Of a DNA stretch of 64,000 bases, positions 1 through 12,005 are shown piece after piece. The translations under genes and the position numbers were made by a program. The stretch's first letter is position 1, and each line of letters begins with the position of its first letter. The notes under the pieces were generated by a model that worked only from the letters and a program-made list of their open reading frames with translations, was not told the origin of the DNA and searched no databases. This DNA is from Trichosporon coremiiforme (taxonomy: Eukaryota; Basidiomycota; Tremellomycetes; Trichosporonales; Trichosporonaceae): assembly GCA_039545355.1 (NCBI GenBank), contig BCJJ01000009.1:248023-312022 (forward strand), read 5' to 3'.

Positions 1-364
1 GACTGTTCTGGGTCTGCCTGATCGAGGTAGATCGCGTGTGGAGCCAGTCCTTTCGTATTTGGCTACAAGATCGCTGATTGAACTTCTAGGTACTTTGAAG
101 TGGCGATGTGCAGCCCTGATGCCATGAAGTTGGGCATAGTTGACGATTGCACCGCGTTTTGAGGGCGATTTGGGCATCCGCATCATGCTAGGTCAATGGA
201 GAAGACGCGACTGATCTTGCATGCAAAGTTTAAGAGGCACCGGTGCAGTACGGCAAAAGTTATGTGGCATCGCGCGACAAGGTCATGTGAGTGTCCGGTT
301 ACTTATAAACACCACTGTACATGAACTCTATGCAATAGGTGCCACGGAACTAGGCCTATACTGT
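1..364. other. Intergenic, window edge
   Basis: Nothing recognisable. Short open frames here overlap the 3' end of the minus-strand gene that follows and show no family motif. Confidence 0.4.
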
Positions 365-1673
365 CTACTTGTTAGGGACTGGGAACGCGCGCCCTTCGGC
401 GACTTGGTTCCTGTAGCGGCACCAACCAGTGAAGCCCTCCCAGTCGCGCGAGCATCCAGGAGGGAGGTTCCTGATGCCGAAGGTGAAAGAACGGCCGTTC
501 TCGGCCATGACTTCAAGCCGTACCGAGTGGGCCGTGTAGTCTGACCGCGGAACTGTTAGAATGACGATGTGCAAGACCAGTTTGCCGATGTCGTCACCGC
601 GGACCTTCTCCAACTCGTCGGGCGGAAAAGGGATGCAGATCCGCTTGATCTCCCGTTTCATGTCCGCTCCAACTCGGCTAACGGTTGCTGGGTGGCCGGT
701 GACGGTGTACTTTGAGCGGCCGCGTCGCAGCGTAATCTGCTGTTAGTGAAACCCCCCACCACTCCACTCACCTTGTAGTCCCCCGCGATGATCTCGTTCA
801 ACACCCTTATCTGGCCGGCCGTGCCCTGTTTTGTTCGCTTGGTTTCCTGAGCGTCAGTCGGCCGCAAAAGCAAAAGGCTGTTCTCACATTGCCGTCAGGC
901 TTTTTCGCGCACTCTTTGACGCGCGCATCAGCAAAGTCGTTGGCAAGGACAGCGGGGTCGGGCCCCGAGGGGTTGACAGCGGCGGTATCGGGGACGTGGA
1001 CAGCGGCGGGATACACAGCGGGTGCACCACCGGGCACCTGTGGAACGACCGGCGCCTTGGCGACACGACGCTCGGCGGGACGATGCTCGTCGGAAGAACT
1101 TTGTGCTGCACGACGCTCCCCTGCACGACGCTCCGCTGCCCAACAGCTCCGCGACACGACGCTCGGCGGCAGCGACGTTAGCTTCGTTCAGGGCAGGACC
1201 ATCACCGCCGCCACCGCCTTCCCCAACGGCTCCGGTGGCAGGTTGCGCAGCGTACGGACGGTCGGAGAAGTCAGCGTACGGAATCTTGTCCTCCGAAAGG
1301 TGGCTATCGAGGCCGGGGGCGTTCTGGCAGTCGGTCGGAGTGGCGAGGGCGACCGGTTCAGCGATGCGTCCGGCACTCATAGTTGTAGGCGGGGGGATGG
1401 AGGCTGGGAGAGGCTTCGCGGTGGTCTGGGACTGGCCGTCGGAAGCCTCAGGAAGTCCCAGCCCGGGCCGTTCCAGAGCTCCTCGGCTCTCTCGGAGCTA
1501 TGTGGGTCAGCAGGCGGGATTAGAGAGGGGCCCTTTCCGGTCAAAGATGAGCCGTTTAGACTTACCCGGGTTGGCAGTGGGGGCGGGGAAAGAATGGGCG
1601 TCGGCAGCGACTCGTTGCGGCGTTTCCGGCGGTGGCGAGCGATCTCGTCTTGGGAGCGGATGGGGCCGGACAT
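365..1673 (-). CDS. Unknown protein, five-exon gene
   Basis: I do not recognise this protein. Splicing 1673-1566, 1497-1161, 1120-888, 846-772 and 736-365 gives 375 codons (374 residues) with consistent phases. Introns at 1565-1498, 887-847 and 771-737 have clear GTAAGT/GTGAGA/GTGAGT donors, CTGAC or CTAAC branch points and AG acceptors. The second intron (1160-1121, 40 nt) is the weakest: it is proposed because the reading frame changes there inside a short GCGTCGTG-type repeat, and a real frameshift is possible. The first 230 residues are disordered and rich in Pro, Ala, Glu and Arg. The last 150 residues (from about 'NEIIAGDYK') alternate hydrophobic and charged residues like a folded beta-rich domain. 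No signal peptide or membrane segment is seen. The start at 1673 is the first ATG of the exon and gives a basic N-terminus. Confidence 0.65.
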
Positions 1674-4375
1674 GGTGAAGTATAGCGGTGAGTGGTACGT
1701 GTGTACACAGTGTCGAAGAGGTACAGGTTACCGATGGAAGGAGTCCTTGCCGGCACAAAGGACGAGTCGGAGTGGTAGTCGTGGTTGGGAGGTGATGTGA
1801 TGGATGTTGAGCTGATGGTGGGGGGTGCAGCGAGCAGTGAGGGGCGGAAGCACTCTGCCAGCGTGCATTGCGCGCGTCGTTGGTGCAGATGCGGCTAGGC
1901 AGGGCACAAGAAGGAACGCAAGGCGCAGTCGTGCAGGCGGTCGGCAGGTTGTGTGGAGGATGACCAGACGAGCTAGATCGGGTCGCGGTCGCCCAGGTGG
2001 GCCAGGTCTGGGCTATACACAGATCAGCCGTGTGGGTCAATTCGCCTTCAATTGCTGATCACACCTCTACGGCGCTCTACGGCGCGTCATCCCTACCTTG
2101 TCAACGCCTCTTGCATCAGATTCTCCCAGCAAAGATCGTATTTGCGTCCTTGTCGAATATGGTGAAATACATCGTGCACGCATTGAGAGGCAACAGCCCG
2201 CCCGGTTCCTTATCTAGGACATTCCGCCTCCACTGCGCACTGGCGGCGATCACCCCTGACCCAATGACGCCACCCGGCATGGCGGTCGGATGAGCCATGG
2301 TCACTGCACAGCTGTCTCACGGAGACAGCGTCGCACACGAGCACAGGTACGCTGCAGCTGGGAATTGACCGCACGCTGGCTGTGGGGCACACGAAGGCTC
2401 GGCAGAAATGCGCTCGACCGCATGTCTGATCCTGCGTCTGAGGGGCGAAACACACCGACAGAAGCTTCGCACGCGATCGACGATCGATCGAGCGATTGGC
2501 CACCCATGTCGCCGCGTCCCCCCACAAGGGCCTGGAGGGTGGAAAATAGCTCCAGAGGTCTCAAAGCTCCGAGCGCTGCTGCGAGGTCGAGGCGGCAGGA
2601 GCGAGGACGGCAGTTGCGGGTCTTCATTCGTCGAAGCTGCGAAGTCACCAGCCAGCCCACGGTAGCGGAACGCCTGGCACCCCGCCTCGACCAGGACAGC
2701 ACCCACTCGACGTCGATTCCACAGAGCCTGTTGTCCCCTCTGTGCGGCCGTGCGTAAGATGCGCCCACCCGTATTTTTCCCAGTCACCAAGCAGTGAGCA
2801 TTCGACAAGCAGTCGCGTTCAATGCCTCTGGCTCTCTTAACGGATGCAGCATGAGCCAGCACTTCGGTCCGGTCGGCAGTCTAATGGGAGCTAAAACCCT
2901 GTCTATATCAACAATACTGGCTACCCAGTCGCACGAACGGCGAAAGTGCGGCAAAGCCGACCCTCGCACGACCGCCTGCATTGGAACGGCCGCTTACATG
3001 GGGATCGCATACAAGACTACCTCAACAAGCTGCGAAAACTTGGAGCATCGAGCACCCGCCTTGGGTCGAGTGAAGCCTGCGAAGGCTGTCTACTATGCGG
3101 TCGGTCGGCCCCTCTCTGACCCTGGCCACCCAGCGACCCTGGTCATCTGGACACACTCACGGTCAGGCGAGCGAAGACGATTTCGAGAGTCGACTCACAG
3201 CCGGTCCGCGTGGTCGGAGTGGTTTGAGGAATGAGGAAGTGAGGGGCGCAAGCACTGGCTCAGGGGAGGGGGCACGCACATTGGCATTGCGTCATGAGAG
3301 TGTCTCCGTCATGCATAGGGCCTGCCTGCACTCTGCTCCGTCATCGACCTGCCTCCTGAAGTGTAGCTTCTTGTGCAAGATGCATGATGTGATTTGATTG
3401 TTGCGCTCTTTCTGATTGTTGATCTGTTGTGCACGATGCACGAAGTGATGCGGCATGCAACTGAGCGTGGGCAGGAGAGCGCAGAAGGAATGTGCAGATG
3501 CCAACAGCCGGGTGGCGCCGGTGGGTCAGGGTGATCGGCGTGCCAAGGCATAGTGTGGGTGCCGGATACCCTGAATTCCACATGCCGGGTGGTCTGCCCT
3601 TCCACCTCTGGAGCCGATGCACGATGCCGAGTCGGCCAGCCCGGCTGTGACTGTAGTGTGCAATGAGCATGACGCGCGGTTGCAAGAATGCAATACGCGC
3701 TCCCAGAACGAGTGCAACGAGAGCAGTGGGGCTCGGGCTTGTCTGCGCTAGCTGAGCTGAGCTGCGGAGGTGTGTGGATGAAAGTGGCGGGGGCGCTTGG
3801 CCCTCGCACCTCGAGTAGGCCATCTGGCCGTGGCCCAGATCCGACAAACACTGGTCGGTCCAGTCACCCATCCTCCACCACGCAGCCTCCTCGGATTCCC
3901 GTCCTGCAATGCTGCGCTCTGCGCCCTGCGCTCTTCGCCCCTCCCCTCTGCCAGCGTGCTAGCGGCGCACGCGTTTACCGCGCAGGCTCGTTTGCCTGCC
4001 TACCTGCCTGCCTGCCTACCTTGCCTGCTTCTAGAATACTCCCGCCCCTCGATGTGAACGCGTCGTGTCAGCACGACCTTGCTCACCACATTCCCATCAA
4101 CAACCACACAGCACGACCAGCACTTCCTTCCCACCGAGCTCAGATCGGCGACAAGAAGTGAGTCATACTCCTCCCAGGCGCGACAACGAACGACACAGCA
4201 GGCTCGGAAGTTGACCAGTCCTCATCGGCCCATCGCCTCGCTCATAACTGTGACTGACCCGCAGGTGCCTTTCCCATTCAGGTATTGAGCGCACGCCCAA
4301 CCTCGCCTATCACCGACGATACCTTGTACCCCTAAGAAGGCTCGAGCCACCGGCGCGAAGCACAAGCGCTGCTTA

Positions 4376-4675
4376 GCTTCTCCCCCTTTCCTCCCCTGCG
4401 GCTTCCAGTGCTGAGGCGGCAGTTACACCACGCAAGCGACCTGTGAGTGATAGATACCTCAGCGTCATCTGCCGAACGCAACATACAGTAATCTCCTAAA
4501 TGTTGTTCGCTGATGAAGTCAGAAACTTCGTGCTGCGCGAGCGTTCACCAACGCCAAAGGACCGACACCTCCTCTAAGCCGACGAGGAGAAGCAGGCCGG
4601 AAAGGAAGCAGCGAAGCAGACGAAAAAAAGCGAAGCGCAACGCCGCCAAAACGGCCAAAGCCCTATAGGTTGTAG
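4376..4675 (+). CDS. Possible 3' exons of a small basic protein
   Basis: Weak candidate. An open stretch ending in codons for A-V-T-P-R-K-R-P runs to a GTGAGT donor at 4443. Splicing to the CAG ending at about 4522, after a GCTGAT branch-like site, joins in phase 0 to a Lys/Arg-rich stretch that ends in T-P-P-K-R-P-K-P-Y-R-L and a TAG. The echo of TPRKRPK and TPPKRPKP across the junction is suggestive. No ATG is available in these exons, so upstream exons would be needed, and I could not find them. All three frames of the last exon are open, which lowers its weight. Confidence 0.15.
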
Positions 4676-7600
4676 TTTAGGACCACTTCATGCATAAACC
4701 CTTACCAGTGCACGATCAAAGCCTCTCGTTCTCAGAGAATGCTGGAGCTCAACGGGGGGCGGGGTTACCAGTTCCACATCTGGCCCAATCAAGGCACGTC
4801 ATCGATTATCGAAGTGTATTCGTAACTTCATGCTGTGTGGTGATGCAACCCCGTCAATCACACTTCCACTCATACCGATCCCCACCAACTCAGCGCAGTG
4901 TGGCTCAGACTGCCTTCACAGCCCATCCAGAGCGACATCCTCAGTCCTGTGTCCATCGCGCCCGACGCCGCCGCCATGAGCCGTGGTTCACAGTTTTTCT
5001 CGTACCCAGCATCCCTTGTGCACGACTAACCACCCACAACTTTTCTCTCCACATCGCCAAGACAGTGCTGATACCCACCCTACCCAACCCTGGAAGGATC
5101 TGTCACTCCCTTGTCCACTCCAATGTCGTGCACAGACGACCCTCGCCTCACCGAAGAGAGACAGCACACTTCTACACCCGGACACTGGGTCTGCCTGATC
5201 AGATGGTCGAACGTCTAAATCTAGTCAGTCGGTCAGTCGCTCGGTAGCCCCAACAGAGAAGCGCGACCGTGCCTATTCACCCGACCGCCCGCTTCAACGC
5301 CATCAGTCAACTCGGACGCCGCCGGACTCCATCAGCTCACCAGAGCGAGCCTGCTCTGGCCGCAGACTGATAGGCAGTGGCGAAGTGCGAGTAGGATTGA
5401 CCGCTCCAACGATCAGGACGACCATGCTGGGAAAGTCCAGAAGCGATAAAGGGAGAAAACTGGTAACGATTACAGGTATGCTGGGGCCGTGGTGTGCTCA
5501 AGCTGACGACCTGCAGACCGTTGACGCTGGCCCACAATTGCTTCCAAGCCGACCTTGAGCCTGTCTCGGACTCAGCGCTTCCTCGTCAGCGTCTGAGCGT
5601 TAGCGGAAGAAGTGCGCTTTCCCGCTACGTGTGGAGCATGCCGCCGCCCAGCCGTCTAATGGAGACACTCGAAGGCGTGGCCGACACAGCGTACAACCAC
5701 ATGCCTTGAACTCACCTCCCGTACTGCCCACCAAGCGTGGCAACAAACGCCCGACGCCTCCATCATGTTTCGCCGTTAAGCCTGTGCCCGTCTCATCGCT
5801 CGCCCTCATTCCTCAGCGCCGGGACCGCCCTGGCGTCCCGCACGGGGCACACAGCTCCGAGACGCGCGGCAGACGGAGCTCGGACATCAGTCTCGGGTGA
5901 CGTAGACGGCCTGACTCATTCTCAGCACCGACCGCGGCTGTTGTCTGGATGAACCGAGTTGAACGGTGAAACCACATCAGACAGTCACAAGGACCTCGCC
6001 CTTGGAATGAGCACGGACTCGTCGGAAGCGGGCGCTTACTATCGCCTGTTGGTTTCGGGGTGCTCTCACCGATAGGCACGGCAGAAGCGGTCCCAGCTCG
6101 AGTCCGAACTCGGGTCCGAGGGCCGAGGAAGTGGGCGTCAAGGCGATTCCGGCCATCCTGGCAATCCTGGGTCCCACCGATCGACGATCGCTCGAAGCCG
6201 AAGTCACCGCTGCTCCAGCGGTGACCTGCGGCAATGCCTCGGAGATCTCGGCGTGCCGTGAGCCTATTGCGGAGTTGCGGGGAGGAGGCGATACGCTTGC
6301 AGAGGGATGATAGGAGGTACTCGTCTCCATTTGGGCCGTTCAGGTCGTCAACCCTGGAGGAATCGCGACGCCAATCACCGCATCAGCTAAGGAGCCGGCC
6401 AGGAGCCAGTCACGGAGCGGGGTAGGAGGCACTGGTGGAGCACCGCAGACGCCGCGTCGACCGAAATAGCATTGGTCAAGATATCAAGATATCCTCGCCA
6501 TGGCCGCTTATCGCATTCTGCCCGTTCTACGGGGCAACGGGTCGTGCTCTCATATCAATGACCTAGCCGTGCCCGACGAAATGTTCGCGGCGGCTCGTTT
6601 CCAGATACCAGCAAGGATGTGCAGATATCCGCACCGCTGTGCATTGGACCTCTCTGAGGGCGAAAGGGGACGGCCTCGTCCGAAATCAATTGCCCGCACA
6701 GACGTCACTTGCCCCACTGAAGCAAACTGTAGCACGGGACGTAACACCTGGGACCACCTGGTGGATGGCCTGAACAGAGGACCCAACTTAGCGCTCGGTC
6801 GCGCGGTCACACGAACAGCGAAAGGCAGTACTGCTGAGCTCATCAACAACGGTCTCAGTTGAACCCCGCCGATCTCATAGACCCCGCCAATCTGGTCACG
6901 CGCCGACTGAGGCCGGTATCGCGGCAGTCACCACAATTGCAACACCCCCACATTACCCCACCTATTCCCTCAAACATCCCAGTGTCATGGAAACGGCTTC
7001 ATCCGGGTCAGTCGCCGGGTGTATTGTTCCGCTCCGCCCAACGCGGCTCAACGTTGCTGCATTGCGTCGTGTAAATTAACTGCCCTCAGGTTCCACACCA
7101 GCGGCCTATGAGAGTGCGACACGAGCGGATGCCGAAGTGGATCCCCACGGAGCCCACCTCCACGAGATCGTAAACGATACCCACAAGTTCCACCCCGGCT
7201 GCTCCGGGCGAGATTGGCGCGCACGCGTATCGAGCTCTTTACATCGAGATTGCCTCCGAACTCGGGACTGGACCAGGCAGCTCCAGGCTTTCCCAGCCTC
7301 GGGTAGCTGTGCACGTTGAAGCCCACCTCGCTCGGTCTTGGCAGCCTCGCCTGCGCCTGATTGAACGAGGTCTGAGGTCAATTAGCGCAGACATTCCAGC
7401 AATACGGCATGCCCACCCGGCGCCCCGCGTCTATTTGCGGGCCAACCAAGATCCAAGCACCGGCGACCACTGGCGAGCGACGGCGGAGCCTGAGCCGCAG
7501 CGTCATGTGATCGACACAAGACGTCGCATGACCGAACCTGAGTTCGCGTCACTCGCCAAACACGACCCTGGCGCATCCGGCCTGTCCGGCCAGTCCGGCG

Positions 7601-8090
7601 AAAGAAAGGTATCGCGGCGTGGAGCCGTCCGGGGCCGTTTGCTGCTGTGCGGGCTCGTGCAGGCTGCATGTGACAGGAGGCGCCTGCGGGCCAAAATAGA
7701 TTGCCAAGCGGGGCCAATCAGGCAGCTGATATTCCAAGGGCTGGATAGGATGCTGAGGCGCAGCGCATGGGGGGCTGGCAGCTTCAGAGAGGAGTAAGGG
7801 GGCGGTGATTTCCAAGTTCAGGTCGTGGGTCTCAGACTCCTCTCCCCAAGATACCTCAGATACGAGGGAGACAAGGCTGATAGCATATCGCCAGAGGACA
7901 ATCAGGCAGGTCACAATCTGTGCAATCAGCCTGTCCAGGCGTCTAGGCGATGAAGGCAGTCGTGCCTGTCCCACAGCCCACAATCCCATCGCCGGACAGG
8001 ACGCGCCCGCCTGCCGGTCACCTCGTCGAGAGGGGCGCTGGGTAACGGGCACCCCAGGCCCACCCCACCTGCCTGCTCCAGAGAGGTGGA

Positions 8091-8096
8091 TATAAG
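8091..8096 (+). promoter_or_regulatory. TATA box of amino-acid permease gene
   Basis: TATAAG lies 66 nt upstream of the chosen ATG at 8157. An in-frame ATG at 8103 lies only 12 nt from this TATA, so it would not normally be inside the transcript. Confidence 0.5.
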
Positions 8097-8156
8097 CATT
8101 GCATGAAGAGGAGTCGTACCGGTATCCGCCCCACACCCTACATCACCGCTAGCAAC

Positions 8157-10069
8157 ATGAGCGCGGACGAGAAGTACTACTCCGACGAGAAGCACGTCGG
8201 CACACCGCCATACGACGAGAAGGGAGATGCCGTCGTCTCCGCCGTCCCCGTTGAGGAGGAGGACCTCGAGACGACGCACGTCGGTGAACACCACCTCAGG
8301 CGTGACCTTGTGAGTGACCAGTGTAGAGCGAAGCACGAATGCTGACATGACAGCCGCCACGCGTCGTGTCCATGATCGCCATCGCCGGCACAATCGGAAC
8401 AGGTCTCTTCCTCGGGTCTGGCACGGCGCTTACCATGGGTGGGCCCGTCGGTATGTGGCTCGGCTACACGTTCATGGGTTTCGGAGTCGGTTTCATGATG
8501 CAGTCTCTCGGAGAGATGGTCTGCTACCGTCCCAACGTCGGTGAGTTCTTCCCCCGGGCGTGCCCACCTGCCTGCCGCGTCGCACGCCGCAGTCAGCTAA
8601 CGCCCAGGTTCGTTCCTCGAGTTCGGCACCAAGTTCGTCGACCCCGCCCTTGGTTTTATGATGGGCATCAACTTGACGCTGCAGGTCGCGTTCGGTGTGC
8701 CGACTGAGCTGGCTGCTATCGCGACTCTCTTCACTTTCTGGGACCCCAACCACAACCACGCCGCCGCGTACATCGCCGGCTTCCTTGTGCTCACTGTCCT
8801 CGTCAACATCATCGGCGTCAGGTGGTACGGCGAGATCGAGTTCTTCTTCGGTAAGTGTCTACGCACGCGGGCCGGGCAGGGGACGGCGGCGAGGTGCCAC
8901 GGTTAATCGTGCCACCACGCTTTGCCCACCTCGGCTCCGAGTTCGCCTACATTGATGAGTCTGCCGCTGACGCCACAGCCTGCATCAAGGTTGCCACGCT
9001 CGTTGGTCTGATGATCTTCGGCCTGATTGCCGACCTGGGCGGCATCCCGACGAACCGCGAGTTCATCGGCGGCAGGTATTGGCGCGACGAGCCGTTCAAC
9101 GACAACTTCATGAACATTCGCCCCGTGGGTCTGTCGCGCTTCTGTGGCTTCTGGTCCGTGTTCACCAAGGCTGCTTTCTCGTTCAGCGCCATCGAGTCCG
9201 TCGCCCTCGTCGCTGGTGAGGCGCACAACCCTCGCCGTACCATGAAGATGGCGATCCGCACCGTCTTCTACCGCATCGTCGGCATCTACGTTCTCTCGAC
9301 CCTCATCATCGGCCTCACCGTCAGCCAGTACTCGCCCTTGCTCCTGACCTCGATGAAGGACGGAGCTGGAACCGCCGGTGCCTCCCCCTTCGTCGTCCTC
9401 TGCAAGCAGATGAACGTCAAGGTCCTGCCCCACATCATCAACGCCGTCGTCGTCACCTCTGCCCTCTCCTCGGGTAACGAGCAGATGTACGCCCTCTCTC
9501 GTGGTCTCATGGGCATGGCCCGCAACCACCAGATGCCCAAGATCTTCCTCAAGACCTCGAAGCAGGGTATTCCTTACGCCGGCGTTCTGCTGTCGGCGCT
9601 GTTCAGTTGCCTCGCCTTCCTCTGTGTCTCTGAGGGCTCCAACGTCGGCTTCGTCTGGCTGTCCAACCTCTCCGCCCTCTCCGGCCTCATGACCTGGATC
9701 TGCATCTGCGTCAGCTTCATCCGCTTCCAGAAGGCCTGCAAGGTCCAGGGGATCGACCGCAACAAGTTCGTCTTCAAGGGCTTCCTCCAGCCCTACCTCT
9801 CGTACTTCACCATCATCTTCTTCTCCATCATCCTCATCTTCAACGGCTACACGGCCTGGATCCCCAAGTTCAACGTCTCGACCTTTTTCGCGTCGTACAT
9901 CACTCTCGTCGTCATCCTCGTCTCGTTCGTTAGCTGGAAGGTCATCAAAAAGACCAAGATGGTCCCTCTTGACGAAGTCGACCTGTCTGGCGGTCCCCGC
10001 GAGGCCATGATCGGCACGAGGTACGACCCCATGTACAACGGCGGCGGTAACAACGTCGTCTACGCGTAA
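8157..10069 (+). CDS. Amino-acid permease (fungal YAT/AAT family)
   Basis: A plasma-membrane amino-acid:proton symporter of the APC superfamily. Exons are 8157-8309, 8354-8540, 8608-8850 and 8979-10069, joining to 557 residues, the usual length for yeast permeases. After an acidic, Tyr-rich cytosolic N-terminus of about 50 residues, the first membrane segment carries the substrate-binding motif A-G-T-I-G-T-G-L-F-L. About twelve hydrophobic segments follow, including E-I-E-F-F-F and K-V-A-T-L-V-G-L-M-I-F, a signature of this family. All three introns have GTGAGT or GTAAGT donors and CTGAC or CTAAC branch points; the third is longer (128 nt). The start at 8157 is preferred because the in-frame ATG at 8103 is too close to the TATA box. 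Substrate specificity cannot be read from the sequence. Confidence 0.92.
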
Positions 10070-10372
10070 TCAGAGTCTGGTTGTAAGTTATATAGTGAAA
10101 CTAGCCATGTCAGTAACACTGGGTTAAAATTAGGATAAGTTCGGATAATACGCATGCACCCTTCGTTCAGTACCCCAGCGCAGCGGCGCAGCGAGCAGCA
10201 CAGTCGTGCAAGGTCCTATGAAACTTAAGAGAGAGAGATCTTTGTTGGGGCATGGCTGGAGGTGCCTTAATGGTGGCGTCCGCCCTCCACCTCCGAATTC
10301 GACCGAGGACGTCACCGAAATCCCACGTTCGATCCGGGCCGCTGTTTGGGTCGCGCTGGCCGCAGCAGCAGT
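10070..10372. other. Convergent 3' region
   Basis: Space between the 3' ends of the permease (+) and the TenA-family gene (-). It is AT-richer just after the permease stop and has no coding signal. Confidence 0.5.
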
Positions 10373-11011
10373 TCATCCAGCGTAAGCCTCCTCAAAGAAG
10401 TCGAGCTCGAGCCCCGTGGCGGTCTTGAAGACGTCCTCCATGCTCTTCTTCGTCTCGTCGTCGGCGCTAGCTCCGACCCGGTTGACCTCGTCACGGAGGA
10501 AAGTGACCCAGGCCTCGAAGGCGGGGCCGCGATGCAGGTCGATCCACTCCGAGTACAGCCAGTCATTGGGTCTGGACGAGTTGGGCTGCGTAGTCGCCCA
10601 GTCGAGGTAGAGCCACTCGGCGACGAGGAGGGAGGTGACGGCCTCGGGATAGCTGCGCTTGCACTTCTTCATGAGGTCGAGGAAGCCCTTGGTCGCGGGC
10701 TTGGGGTGGATGTCGCTGAGCTTGTTTGCGCCCAGACGCTCGAGTGCGCGCTGGAAGTACCCGTCCTCGTCGGTCGCGATGAAGCCGACCTGGCGCGCAT
10801 ACACGAGGCGCGCCTTGGCGTCGTCCACGTTCGCGACGGCGGATCCAAGGAGCGCAACGAAGGCGTCGGAGAAGAGGAAGTCCTGCGAGATGTACTCCCG
10901 CATCACCTTCTCGGGCACACTTCCCGCCCACAGGTCGTGGACGAAGGTGTGGTCGACGGCGCGCTGCCACGTCTCCTCGTTTTCGAGGCGGAGCTGGTCG
11001 GCAAAGAGCAT
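10373..11011 (-). CDS. TenA/THI-4/PQQC-family protein
   Basis: An intronless 212-residue protein of the TenA fold (all-helical, heme-oxygenase-like). The family hydrolyses aminopyrimidines in thiamin salvage or is fused to other thiamin enzymes. Recognisable parts are the N-terminal Asp-containing helix ending in F-V-H-D-L-W-A-G, the Y-I-S-Q-D-F-L-F-S-D motif, and the C-terminal W-I-D-L-H / F-x-x-W-V-T-F-L segment. By eye, the helix that carries the nucleophilic Cys in TenA_C enzymes reads L-L-V-A-E-W-L-Y here, so Ala replaces Cys with an adjacent Glu. This fits the Cys-less TenA_E-like branch better than classical thiaminase II. No targeting signal is seen. Confidence 0.82.
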   Translation of the reverse strand: MLFADQLRLENEETWQRAVDHTFVHDLWAGSVPEKVMREYISQDFLFSDAFVALLGSAVANVDDAKARLVYARQVGFIATDEDGYFQRALERLGANKLSDIHPKPATKGFLDLMKKCKRSYPEAVTSLLVAEWLYLDWATTQPNSSRPNDWLYSEWIDLHRGPAFEAWVTFLRDEVNRVGASADDETKKSMEDVFKTATGLELDFFEEAYAG

Positions 11012-12005
11012 GTCGCTTTGCTAGTCTCGTTTAGGCGTGGAAGGGATGGATGGGTGTTTACACGGGGTCGAAGTTTCGGGTTCGGGTGAGAGGTGAATGC
11101 GGAAAGTGCAGTCCGTCGGGTGTCGGGTTAGGCGTTCAGGAAGGGGGCTCAGCGGCAGAGTGCGGAATGCCCGCCGGTGGGCGAATGGCGTCAGTGCCTG
11201 ATGTCATATCTAATCGTGGGCCGTGCGCTCCTTACGCTGACGTCGCTGACGTCGCCGCCGCCTCTGCTCCGCGCCAAGCCCAAGCCTGAGATCTCTGCTG
11301 CCGCCGGCGCGGCTGCGGCTGCGCATGCATTGGAGCGTCTGTTTGCTTGTGTAACGTGCACAGGATGGATCATAGTAACGCCGAGAAACCGGGATCCGAA
11401 ACTGGCTGGCTTGGTCATGGCTTTGTCAGGCGAAATTCTGAAATCGCTTTGTCAGGCTTAGGTCAGCCAGAGCGGGCAGCCAGTAGACGTCCTTTAAGCG
11501 AGCGGGACGCGTTCGGTGGGGGAGGGGCCAAGCATTGACCCCTGCGTTCCTGCAATCGTAGAGCTTCCGCCGTCCGGGGTCTGCTTCTATGCACCCACCA
11601 CGCGCACGCCATGACTGCAGCCTGCACGACGGTACACCGGGTCGCATTCGGTTGCCCCTGCCTTGTTTCCTAACATCAACGGCACGCCAAAGGATCCGGG
11701 TCAACTTGGTCTGAATGGTGCGACGCCAACATGACTCTGTGACTCAGCCGCGGCAGAGTTCCCGCCGCGGGGTATCTCCACCCGGGAGATACCAGAAGTC
11801 TGGAAGCGCTCGGTCAGGCAGAGGGTGAGGACCCCAGACCTACCAAGACCCATGACGCTCCGTCACCGGGACTTTGGCGTCCTTGCTTGTTAAGCAGGTC
11901 TCTGGCACCTGTGCTCCCGCACTGCCTTATAAACCCCACCTACCACATCGACAGACCCCATCACGTCCAGCCAACGCAACCGCCAAACCAAAAGCCTCAA
12001 CGACA
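11012..12005. other. Divergent promoter region
   Basis: Lies between the TenA-family gene (-) and the MDR oxidoreductase (+). TATAAA at 11928-11933 is 78 nt upstream of the latter's ATG. No other gene is seen; open frames here are short and low in complexity. Confidence 0.5.
11928..11933 (+). promoter_or_regulatory. TATA box of MDR oxidoreductase gene
   Basis: TATAAA, 78 nt before the ATG at 12006, followed by a CA/CT-rich leader. Confidence 0.55.

Larger units (their letters stand above)
1674..8156. other. Gene-poor region, about 6.5 kb
   Basis: No recognisable family in any frame. The open frames are short, overlap each other and are compositionally biased. Parts around 3,880-4,300 and 4,860-5,200 are pyrimidine- and CA-rich like the 5' untranslated regions elsewhere in this window, so untranslated or non-coding transcripts are possible. 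One weak spliced coding candidate (4376-4675) is listed separately. Confidence 0.4.

Noticed and set aside
4505..4600. Possible C/D-box snoRNA around a TGATGA
   Set aside because: No matching CTGA D box and no terminal stem could be found within a suitable distance.
4690..5247. 185-codon plus-strand open frame
   Set aside because: His/Pro/Arg/Ser-rich translation typical of untranslated CA/CT-rich leaders; no motif.
8103..8156. In-frame upstream ATG of the permease
   Set aside because: Only 12 nt from the start of the TATAAG box, so probably outside the transcript; the ATG at 8157 has better context.
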